A DNA stretch of 7,062 nt. Source: DASZGI01 sp035938995. GTDB lineage: Bacteria; Actinomycetota; Actinomycetes; Streptomycetales; Catenulisporaceae. Positions 1 to 5,944 of this stretch are shown here, piece by piece. A program made the position numbers and the translations under genes. Under the pieces are notes generated by a model. The model saw only the letters and a program-made list of their open reading frames with translations, did no database searches and was not told the DNA's origin. Within the stretch, counting starts at the first letter, position 1. Each line of letters begins with the position of its first letter. The DNA is taken from positions 1 through 7,062 of the forward strand of contig NZ_DASZGI010000243.1 in the NCBI RefSeq assembly GCF_035938995.1, given 5' to 3'.

Positions 1-2115
1 GTCCACGTCGAAGCCGAGCAGCAGGCTGCGCAGGTCCTCCTGGCCGCGGGCCAGCCGGTCCAGCACCGGGGCGGTCCCGTCTGCCTCGGGCAGGTCCAGC
101 TCCACGGCCTCGACCGGGCCGGTGTCCTCGGCCTCGTCGTCGGCGATCGGCTCCAGCCGCAGCAGCGGGGCGCCGGTCGGCACCTGGCTGCCCACCGACA
201 CCGGCCGCTCCTTGAGCCGGGCCTTGAACGGCGCGCGCAGCACCGTCTCCATCTTCATGCTCTCCAGCACCAGCACGGGCGCGCCCGCCTCGACCTCGGC
301 GCCGACCGCCAGCGGCGTCGCGACCACCAACGCGGGGGCGGGGGACCGCAGAACGCCGCCCTCGTCGTGGCTGACGCGGTGCGCGACGCCGTCGACCTCG
401 ACGAAGTGGACCGGTCCGTGCGTGTCGGTGACCAGCCGGAACCGGGTACCGTTCACGACGATTCGGCCGGTGTGCCGGTCGAAGCGGTCCAGTTCGACGT
501 CCGCGGTGTGCGCCTGGTCGTCGGCGCCGATGGCGACGCGAAAGCGATGCGCCCCGATCTGTGCGACCCTCACGCGATAGCCGGCGCCGCGCAGCTTCAG
601 ATCGAGTGGCCGACCGCTCTCGTGCCGCACTTGCGGCCGCCCGCCGAACGCGGTCGAGAACAGCCGCTGCCTCTCGACGCGCTCCTCCTCCTCGTACGCC
701 CCGATGGCGGCCGCGGCCAGCGCGACCGCCGAGTGCCGGTGCGAGACGAGCCCGCCCCGGGCGCGGACGCGGTCGATCCAGCCGGTGTCAGCGGTGGCGT
801 CGATCACCTCGGGCTGGTCGAGCAGGTCGAGCACGAAGCTCTTGTTGGTCGCGCCGCCCTCGATGATCACGGTGGTCTCCGCCATCGCCCGGCGCAGCCT
901 GCCCAGCGCCTCGTCGCGGTCGCGGCCGTAGGCGATGATCTTCGCGATCATCGAGTCGAAGTCGGCCGGGATCGTGTCCCCCTCGCCGACGCCGGTGTCG
1001 ACGCGGATACCCGGCCCGGCGGGCAGGTCGAGCCGCAGGATCCGGCCGGGGGAGGGGGCGAAGTCGCGGTCGGGATCCTCGGCGTTGAGCCGCGCCTCGA
1101 CGGCATGCCCGCGCTCGACGGGCCGCTCCCCGGTCAGCGTCCCGCCGGAAGCGACGTGCAGCTGGAGCTTGACCAGGTCGACGCCGGTGGTCGACTCCGT
1201 GATCGGGTGCTCCACCTGAAGCCGGGTGTTGACCTCGAGGAACGCGAACAGCTTGTCGCCGGGGTGGTACAGGAACTCGACGGTCGCCGCGCCGCAGTAG
1301 CCGACCGCGACGGCGAGCCGCTCGGCGGAGGCCTTCAGTTCCGCCACCTGCTCGGGGCTGAGTACCGGAGACGCGGACTCCTCGATCACCTTCTGGTTGC
1401 GCCGCTGCACGGAGCAGTCGCGCACACCGAGCGCCCACGCGGTGCCCTTGCTGTCGGCGATCACCTGGACCTCGACGTGCCGCGCACCGGTAACCAGCCG
1501 CTCCAGGAACACCACGCCGCTGCCGAACGCCCGCGCCGCCTCCTGACTGGTGCGCTCATAGGCGTCGACCAGCTCGGCTTCGCTCGTGATGACGCGGATT
1601 CCGCGACCGCCCCCGCCCGCGGTCGCCTTGAGCATCAGCGGGTAGCCGATCTCTCCCGCCGCGCGGACCGCTGCGTCCAGGGTCTCGACCGCGCCGCGGC
1701 TCCACGGCGCGACCGGCACGCCGACCTGCTCGGCGATCAGCTTCGCCCCGATCTTGTCGCCGAGCTTCCGCATCGCCTCGGCGCTCGGCCCGACGAACGC
1801 GACGCCGATCCGGGCGCACAGCTCGGCGAACGCCGGGTCCTCGGCGACGAAGCCCCAGCCGACCCACGCGGCGTCGGCCCCGGTCTCCACCAGCGCCCGT
1901 TCGAGCGCGGCGAGGTCGAGGTACGGGCGGGCGGAGGCGGGGCCCAGGTCATAGGCGATGTCGGCCTCGCGTACGAACGCGGCAGTTCGGTCGACGTCGG
2001 TATGCAGCGCGACCGTCTCGATCGGTGTCCCGGTCTGCGCTGCGAGGTCTCGGACGGCGTGGATCAGCCGCATGGCGGCCTCGCCTCGGTTGACGATGGC
2101 GACACGAGTGAACAC
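1..2115 (-). CDS. Biotin-dependent acyl-CoA carboxylase, BC-BCCP part of a fused chain (3' end outside window)
   Basis: Carboxylates biotin with ATP and bicarbonate, then passes the carboxyl group to an acyl-CoA, giving malonyl-, methylmalonyl- or longer carboxyacyl-CoA in the cytoplasm. The 705 residues visible are in one unbroken frame. Residues 1-115 are the biotin carboxylase N-domain, beginning MFTRVAIVNRGEAA. An ATP-grasp domain follows, with K163 before the loop AGGGGRG, then RDCSVQRRNQKVIEE and LEVNTRLQVEHPITE (E294), and R342 in ARLNAEDP. Residues 591-655 are the biotin carrier domain with ESMKMET; K621 is the predicted biotinyl lysine. The chain continues past the carrier domain (LRSLLLGFDVD at the window edge), as in actinobacterial single-chain carboxylases that add carboxyltransferase domains; that part is inferred. 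The GTG start was chosen because AAGAAGGG lies 8 bases upstream and the N-terminus fits the family. An in-frame ATG at 2142 would add nine residues. The acyl substrate cannot be read from this half. Confidence 0.93.
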   Translation of the reverse strand, partial: MFTRVAIVNRGEAAMRLIHAVRDLAAQTGTPIETVALHTDVDRTAAFVREADIAYDLGPASARPYLDLAALERALVETGADAAWVGWGFVAEDPAFAELCARIGVAFVGPSAEAMRKLGDKIGAKLIAEQVGVPVAPWSRGAVETLDAAVRAAGEIGYPLMLKATAGGGGRGIRVITSEAELVDAYERTSQEAARAFGSGVVFLERLVTGARHVEVQVIADSKGTAWALGVRDCSVQRRNQKVIEESASPVLSPEQVAELKASAERLAVAVGYCGAATVEFLYHPGDKLFAFLEVNTRLQVEHPITESTTGVDLVKLQLHVASGGTLTGERPVERGHAVEARLNAEDPDRDFAPSPGRILRLDLPAGPGIRVDTGVGEGDTIPADFDSMIAKIIAYGRDRDEALGRLRRAMAETTVIIEGGATNKSFVLDLLDQPEVIDATADTGWIDRVRARGGLVSHRHSAVALAAAAIGAYEEEERVERQRLFSTAFGGRPQVRHESGRPLDLKLRGAGYRVRVAQIGAHRFRVAIGADDQAHTADVELDRFDRHTGRIVVNGTRFRLVTDTHGPVHFVEVDGVAHRVSHDEGGVLRSPAPALVVATPLAVGAEVEAGAPVLVLESMKMETVLRAPFKARLKERPVSVGSQVPTGAPLLRLEPIADDEAEDTGPVEAVELDLPEADGTAPVLDRLARGQEDLRSLLLGFDVD

Positions 2116-2123
2116 CGATGCAG

Positions 2124-2131
2124 CCCTTCTT
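2124..2131 (-). promoter_or_regulatory. Ribosome binding site of the carboxylase gene
   Basis: AAGAAGGG on the minus strand, 8 bases before the GTG at 2115. It favours this GTG over the in-frame ATG at 2142, whose nearest purine-rich stretch (GGGGAGAAG) lies about 12 bases upstream. On the same strand TAACGT (2192-2187) could be a -10 box, but no matching -35 box is visible. Confidence 0.6.
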
Positions 2132-2142
2132 GTAGCCGGCAT

Positions 2143-2936
2143 ACGACCGGGGGTCTTCTCCCCGTTGTCTCGTCGCGGACAGTCTTACGTTAGTCGGCTG
2201 GTGGCGGCGCGGCGCCAGGGTGGAGACGACACGGTCGCGCGTCCATTCGATGTCGGGACGGGCTGACAAGACTGCACCATCCGCCAGGAGCCTTGTGGCA
2301 GGGTTCGTGGTCATGTATGTCTGCCACTCCGGCGGCTCTACCTGGCCTTCGTCATCGAACTGGAGATCTCTGCGTGCGTGGACTGCGCAAGCCGCGCCCA
2401 CTTCCTGATGTATCTGGGGGATGGGCCTACTGGTTCGGGTCCCCCCGCGCCCCACTCATGTGTGCGGGTCGACTACGAGCCGGGATTACGCGATTGGGTG
2501 CTGCCCGCCGCGCTGTGCGGGCCAATTCTTGTTGCCGGCGTGGGCGACAGTGCCTTCAGGCTTCCGTCGTGGAGGACATGGACCGCGGCCTCGTCGAGGG
2601 CGAGCCGCTCAACGAGGCGGGCGTGCCGAGCGTCAACCACGATCTTCAGGCCGAAGATCACGAAGGCGTGCGCGATCGTGTCAATCCGTGCGCCCGATAG
2701 GGCGGCGCCCCCACGTGACCGGGTCCTTCACATCCGGATACTGATATGTTTCCACGTGCAGTCACCACGCCGGTCTCCTGTATCTTTGAACGGCAGCGAC
2801 GATGCCGCCACCGCCCGACAACGCCGTCGGTCAGGCGCCTGTGCGATCGCCCCCGATCCAGTTCAACCATCGAGATGCCTGCGGTTCTCTCAAGGGCAAG
2901 GTCTGGTACTGCTGTTTACAACGGGAGGGGTTCCTG
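2143..2936. other. Gene-poor stretch between carboxylase and signal-peptide ORF
   Basis: I find no intact gene in these roughly 800 bases on either strand. The open frames present have mixed third-position bases and no recognised motifs. Two minus-strand stretches look faintly protein-like and are reported separately as possible relics (2229-2420 and 2530-2774). The carboxylase promoter must lie at the left end of this stretch, because the gene starts at 2115 and reads leftward. Confidence 0.5.
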
Positions 2937-3333
2937 ATGCGCAAGACGTACATGTTCGCGGGGGTTCATCACCACCCTCGGAGCACTGTTGAGACTCGCC
3001 ACCCCGGGTGCCGCAGCGGCCACCCCGGTGCCGGGTTCCGCGTCCAAGCTCGCCGCACCCGCCCTCAGGCATAGCTGGTCTGCTTCGATCGCGCTGCGCT
3101 TACCGCGCGGTTCGTCTGTCGTCGCTCCTGCTGCTCACTGCGCGGCCGCTGGGCCCGTGCAGCCAGATCTGGCCCACCCGAACAACCCGCCCACCATCGT
3201 CGAGCTGATCAACTCGTACCAGGTGCGGTTTGACGTTTCCCTGGCGGTAGCCCGACATCACGGCCGGCCACAGCGCCACCCGACCGGCCGACTGCCGACA
3301 GCGCCGTCGACGGGTGTATCAGTTTTCGTATAA
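2937..3333 (+). pseudogene. Frameshifted small secreted-protein gene (probable)
   Basis: The ATG at 2937 has a strong ribosome binding site, GGGAGGGG, 6 bases upstream. It opens MRKTYMFAG and then falls into an unlikely His/Arg-rich frame that stops at 3074. If one G is dropped from the five-G run at 2960-2964, the frame becomes MRKTYMFAG followed by FITTLGALLRLATPGAAAA. That is a classic export signal: a basic start, a hydrophobic core and an AxA-type cleavage region. The shifted frame stays open to a TAA ending at 3333, about 130 residues in all. Past the signal I recognise no domain and composition becomes ordinary, so the mature part may also be decayed. A near-tandem repeat (2998-3013 and 3019-3033, GCCACCCCGG core) encodes the Ala/Pro-rich cleavage area. 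A sequencing error in the G run would turn this into a live gene. Confidence 0.42.
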
Positions 3334-3334
3334 G
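3307..3334 (+). promoter_or_regulatory. Candidate promoter for the StrR-like regulator
   Basis: TCGACG (3307-3312), a 16-base spacer and TATAAG (3329-3334) resemble a vegetative -35/-10 pair, with two mismatches in the -35 box. Transcription would start near 3341, leaving a leader of about 88 bases before the TTG at 3429. It rests on sequence pattern alone. Confidence 0.3.
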
Positions 3335-3412
3335 CCGAACCGCAGACAACAGACGTGCTACGGCCCGGCCGCCGACCATCCGAGGCGGAGCCGGGTCGCC
3401 CCTGCAGAGACG

Positions 3413-3419
3413 GGAAGGA
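3413..3419 (+). promoter_or_regulatory. Ribosome binding site that supports the TTG start
   Basis: GGAAGGA lies 9 bases before the TTG at 3429. The alternative ATG at 3528 has only a G-run and no clear purine-rich site at the proper distance, which is why the rarer TTG codon was chosen. Confidence 0.55.
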
Positions 3420-3428
3420 AGTACCGCC

Positions 3429-4418
3429 TTGATCCGGTGGTCCGAGCATGCAGAGAGCCCGCCCCACCCCCCGGATGCCGCTGCCCCGGCGGCCGCCGAA
3501 GCTGCCCCCGGGGGCGTACCACTGCCGATGCGGCAAGAGCAGAGCCGGCTGACCACGATGGTGCCGGTGGCCGCACTGGTGCCCGGCGAGTCGCCGCGCC
3601 TGCAGGGCCAGGACCGGGAGCACGTGGCCCGGCTGGCCGAGGTGGAGGGGCCGCTGCCGCCGATCCTGGTGGACCGGCGCACCATGCAGGTGATCGACGG
3701 CACGCACCGGCTGATGGCGGCCGTGCTCAAGGGCCTGTCGTCGATCGAGGTCGAGTTCTTCGACGGCAGTCCGGCCGACGCCTTCCTGCGGGCTGTCGAG
3801 GCCAACGTCGCGCACGGCTTCCCGCTGTCCCAGGCCGACCGCCGCGCAGCGGCCGAGCGCATCGTCAAGTCGCACCCGCACATGTCCGACCGCGCGATCG
3901 CGCAGACCGCGGGCCTGGCCGCCAAGACGGTCGCGACGATCCGCCGCCTGACCAGCGACGGGGCGGCGCCCGTGCGGATCGGGCTCGACGGGCGCGTCCG
4001 GCCGCTGAGCAACGTCGCGGGCCGCCGCCACGTCGCCGCGCTCATGGCCGAGCGCCCCGAAGCCTCCCTGCGCGAGCTGGCCCGCACCGCGGGAGTCTCC
4101 CCGGCCACGGTGGCCGACGTCCGCAAACGCCTGCAGCGCGGCGAGGGCCCGGTCCCGACGCAGCCGAGCGAGCCTCGGCCCCGCCCCCAGCGGCCGGCGC
4201 CGCCCACGGCCTCGGTCCTGGAGAAACTGGTCCGGGACCCGGCGCTGCGGCAGAACGAGAACGGCCGACGCCTGCTGCGCCTGCTGCGCCTGAACGCGCT
4301 CGGCGTCAAAGAACTGTCCGAGCTCGGCCCCTCGACCCCGCCGCACTGCCGCCAGCTGGTGCGGCAGCTGGCGCAGCAATACGCGCAGGTCTGGTCGGCG
4401 TTCGCCCAGGATCTGTAG
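3429..4418 (+). CDS. StrR-like (ParB-fold) pathway-specific transcriptional activator
   Basis: Cytoplasmic DNA-binding activator of the StrR/NovG/Bbr/Tei15* family, whose members bind long inverted repeats upstream of antibiotic biosynthesis genes. At 329 residues it has the usual family size. Residues 1-42 are a variable Ala/Pro-rich lead. Residues 43-127 form the ParB-like domain (MVPVAALVPGESPR, VIDGTHRLMAA, EANVAHGFPLSQADRRAA). Residues 150-173 hold a helix-turn-helix (SDRAIAQTAGLAAKTVATIRR minus its last residue fits one turn of the motif), followed by VRIGLDGRVRPL, typical of the family. A second possible helix-turn-helix lies at 212-235 (SLRELARTAGVSPATVADVR). The C-terminal region 258-329 includes PPHC, as I recall from StrR relatives. 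The TTG start is preceded by GGAAGGA with a 9-base gap; ATG at 3528 is the alternative and would remove only the variable lead. No TTA codon is seen, so no direct bldA control. Its likely operator lies at 5357-5398. Confidence 0.88.
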   Translation: MIRWSEHAESPPHPPDAAAPAAAEAAPGGVPLPMRQEQSRLTTMVPVAALVPGESPRLQGQDREHVARLAEVEGPLPPILVDRRTMQVIDGTHRLMAAVLKGLSSIEVEFFDGSPADAFLRAVEANVAHGFPLSQADRRAAAERIVKSHPHMSDRAIAQTAGLAAKTVATIRRLTSDGAAPVRIGLDGRVRPLSNVAGRRHVAALMAERPEASLRELARTAGVSPATVADVRKRLQRGEGPVPTQPSEPRPRPQRPAPPTASVLEKLVRDPALRQNENGRRLLRLLRLNALGVKELSELGPSTPPHCRQLVRQLAQQYAQVWSAFAQDL

Positions 4419-4578
4419 GACCAGCGGTCGTCGCAGCGGTCGACAGCCCCGAGGCGGGTCGTTGTGAGATCAGGTGGGTGTCGCGCTGTGCGGACAGCGG
4501 GCACCCGCTTGTCTGTTTGCGGGGATCATCGGCCACGCCGCGTGCGCGGTGGCTGTGAGAGCGGGCGGGAGATGTAGT

Positions 4579-4616
4579 GGCCCCGTGCAGCTCCTGGGGG
4601 AGGGCGGCACGGGGCC
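4579..4616 (+). terminator. Strong hairpin after the regulator gene
   Basis: GGCCCCGTGC (4579-4588) and GCACGGGGCC (4607-4616) are perfect 10-base arms around an 18-base loop, about 160 bases past the regulator stop. No T-run follows, but actinomycete terminators often lack one. It could act in either direction. Confidence 0.55.
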
Positions 4617-4665
4617 GGGCGGGCGCGTCTCCAGCGGGTCGCGGGGTACGACCGGAAGGAAACGT

Positions 4666-4689
4666 CGGGCGCCTCGCCCCAGGCGCCCG
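4666..4689. terminator. Second strong hairpin, probable bidirectional terminator
   Basis: CGGGCGCCT (4666-4674) and AGGCGCCCG (4681-4689) are perfect 9-base arms with a 6-base loop. It lies about 50 bases beyond the first hairpin. It is also at the downstream side of the minus-strand ABC transporter relic, so it may have ended two convergent transcripts. Confidence 0.55.
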
Positions 4690-4848
4690 TGTCGTCAGGG
4701 CTGCCAGTAAGAGCAGCGTAAGGGCTCGATGATGCAGTCACAAGGCGTGCGTGAACGTCCGCGCCCGCATGTCTTGTATCGCAAGGTGTCACGAAGTTCG
4801 GGCGCAGAGTCGTGCCCTTGCGTCTTGAGTGGGAAGCCCCGAAGTGTC

Positions 4849-4977
4849 GCTCTTCCGGTCGAGGCGGCAAAGGTCTGCCCGGACGGGCAGGTTCTCCGGC
4901 ACCACTGTGCAGGACGGCTCCGCGCCGCCTGTCTGAGCGACGTAGCCGATGCGCTTGCGGACACCGGCCGGATCCGT
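4849..4977 (-). pseudogene. Relic of a DrrA-type ABC transporter ATPase
   Basis: One minus-strand frame reads STDPAGVRKRIGYVAQTGG, then AEPSCTVVPENLPVRADL, then CRLDRKS. This matches the stretch around the Q-loop of daunorubicin-resistance-type (DrrA) drug-export ATPases, where a DPxxVRRRIGYVxQ segment is followed by a short variable part and an ENL..xxRLYG segment. The Q of VAQ would be the Q-loop glutamine. No Walker A motif, ABC signature or Walker B motif is found on either side in any frame, so about 43 codons survive from a protein of some 300 residues. An internal deletion or truncation must have removed the rest. In live clusters such ATPases pair with an ABC-2 permease for self-resistance or product export; no permease is visible here. 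The match is from memory of the family, not from a search. Confidence 0.55.
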
Positions 4978-5100
4978 CGAGCGGTGAAGGAAACAGCCAC
5001 CGCCCACGGTTGAAAACCGGAGGCGGCAACTCCGCGACACACTTTTGGACACAGGGAAGTCCACGGCGGACATCGAGGCGTAACCTCGGCCGAATTTCCG

Positions 5101-5325
5101 GTGCGCGCCATCCTCATCGGCGGGCCGGCCAACTTCCCGGACGGTCTGCACATTCGGGCACTCAGCCGGCAGAACGACAAGATCAAGGCCACGGATTGCG
5201 GCGGATACGACCATTTCGAACGCCGGTCCGAGTTCGAGATAGCCGGCGGCCTGGTCGCGGTCCGGCCCGTATCCGATCACGAGATCCCGTTCGGCCGGAC
5301 CATGCGCACCGCCGCGGCCGAGTAG
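5101..5325 (+). CDS. Small DUF5988-like protein (74 aa)
   Basis: Function unknown. The reading frame starts with GTG as MRAILIGGPANFPDGL, contains GGYDHFE in the middle and ends in PFGRTMRTAAAE. As I recall, this pattern (GG-x-x-x-LP near the start, a central G-Y-x-HF, and a terminal RT-x-x-AE) is that of the short DUF5988 proteins found in actinomycetes, often near natural-product genes. It has no signal peptide or membrane segment. I see no clear ribosome binding site before the GTG, and no earlier in-frame ATG, GTG or TTG close by, so the start is unsure or the transcript may be leaderless. CGAGG-CGTAA-CCTCG at 5074-5088 is a short inverted repeat just upstream that might be an operator. 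The gene reads toward the PKS and ends 31 bases before the large palindrome. Confidence 0.65.
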   Translation: MRAILIGGPANFPDGLHIRALSRQNDKIKATDCGGYDHFERRSEFEIAGGLVAVRPVSDHEIPFGRTMRTAAAE

Positions 5326-5356
5326 CGCGGCGCAACCGGGCCGGTCCGCACGGTCC

Positions 5357-5398
5357 CGAGGTGTTCAACTGGTGCCGGATCATCAGTTGAACACCTCG
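5357..5398. promoter_or_regulatory. StrR-family operator: long perfect inverted repeat
   Basis: The arms CGAGGTGTTCAACTG (5357-5371) and CAGTTGAACACCTCG (5384-5398) are perfect 15-base reverse complements separated by 12 bases. The core GTTCAACTG-N12-CAGTTGAAC carries both half-sites of the operator published for StrR-like activators (GTTCRACTG-N11-CRGTYGAAC), with one extra spacer base by my count. The gene for such an activator is at 3429-4418. As RNA, the repeat could fold into an 18-pair stem (one G-U pair) with a 6-base loop, so it could also terminate the small gene that ends at 5325. I find no second copy of the half-sites in the window. Confidence 0.75.
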
Positions 5399-5531
5399 CC
5401 CGGTCGACGAGCCCGCAGGTGGCGACGCCCGCGCGAGAGCCCGTCGCGGCGGGATCCTGAATCGTCCGGAATTGCTCTCTCAGGAGGCTGACGCCCCGCG
5501 CGAGGTTTCGCGGCGGTCCCAGTGGGCAAAG

Positions 5532-5561
5532 TTGTGGACCCGGCGCGCCAGCCGTTAGCGT
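5532..5561 (+). promoter_or_regulatory. Candidate promoter driving the PKS gene
   Basis: TTGTGG (5532-5537), an 18-base spacer and TAGCGT (5556-5561) resemble an actinomycete vegetative promoter. The pair lies about 135 bases downstream of the StrR-type operator and would give a leader of roughly 375 bases. A weaker alternative near the start codon is ATGACA at 5900-5905 with TAGCGA at 5925-5930. Confidence 0.35.
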
Positions 5562-5675
5562 GCTGCGCGGTTCGGCTCCCAAATTCGGTCGGCGTCCCCG
5601 GCCGGACTCTGGGTGAACGCGTGATGACCGGGGTGGCAGCGCGGCCGCATTGGGATTCTCGGGGCGGGGTCTGCA

Positions 5676-5697
5676 TTTCGCGAGCCCTCTCGCGAAA
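5676..5697. repeat. Perfect 9-base inverted repeat in the PKS leader
   Basis: TTTCGCGAG (5676-5684) and CTCGCGAAA (5689-5697) flank the 4-base loop CCCT. It could be a stable RNA hairpin in the leader or an operator for another regulator. It is followed by GCGTTTTC, not a T-run, so a simple terminator is possible but not favoured. Confidence 0.6.
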
Positions 5698-5721
5698 GCG
5701 TTTTCGGCATATCTTCCCGCT

Positions 5722-5756
5722 GGTTCACGGCTGCCCTCCTTCGCCTGCCGCGAACC
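5722..5756. repeat. Imperfect 10-base inverted repeat in the PKS leader
   Basis: GGTTCACGGC (5722-5731) and GCCGCGAACC (5747-5756) match with one mismatch across 15 bases. The outer GTTC...GAAC recalls the StrR-type site, but the inner half-site bases and the spacing differ. Confidence 0.4.
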
Positions 5757-5944
5757 GGCGGCAACGGCGTTACAACGGTTTTCATCGGGTCGGCTGGCGA
5801 GCCGGGGCATGACGCGGAAATGGCGAACGAGGACAAAGGCCGCGCGAGGAAGAGTCGCCGGCCACCGATCAATGTGACCGACGTGTCGGCGCAAGGGTCA
5901 TGACAGCTTCCGGGCAACGCCTACTAGCGATAGCAGGGATGGGA

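Larger units (their letters stand above)
5399..5944 (+). other. PKS leader region with inverted repeats, no gene
   Basis: No convincing ORF lies on either strand of this stretch; the open frames lack actinomycete codon bias and motifs. It runs from the StrR-type operator to the PKS start and should hold the PKS promoter. It contains a candidate -35/-10 pair (5532-5561), a perfect 9-base inverted repeat (5676-5697) and an imperfect 10-base one (5722-5756). Relatively A/T-rich patches lie between 5690 and 5780. Confidence 0.6.

Noticed and set aside
367..2193. Long plus-strand open frame of 608 codons
   Set aside because: It lies antisense to the carboxylase, has no known motifs, and is open only because of the GC-rich codon pattern of the true gene.
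2731..2765. Short palindromes such as ATCCGGAT and CACGTG
   Set aside because: They are 6-8 bases long, expected by chance in a GC-rich sequence, and not tied to a promoter.
3209..4504. Long minus-strand open frames across the regulator
   Set aside because: They overlap the full StrR-like gene and are Ser/Arg-rich shadows without domain signals.
4729..5013. Plus-strand open frame of 94 codons before the small DUF5988-like gene
   Set aside because: Mixed third-position usage, no ribosome binding site of note, and it overlaps the opposite-strand ABC relic, which gives the better explanation.
5722..5756. Second StrR-type operator
   Set aside because: Only the outer GTTC...GAAC agrees. The inner bases (ACGGC) and the 15-base spacer do not fit the family site, so it is listed only as an inverted repeat.
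5277..5894. Minus-strand open frame of 205 codons in the PKS leader
   Set aside because: Arg/Pro-rich composition, no motifs, and it reads straight through the perfect palindromes.
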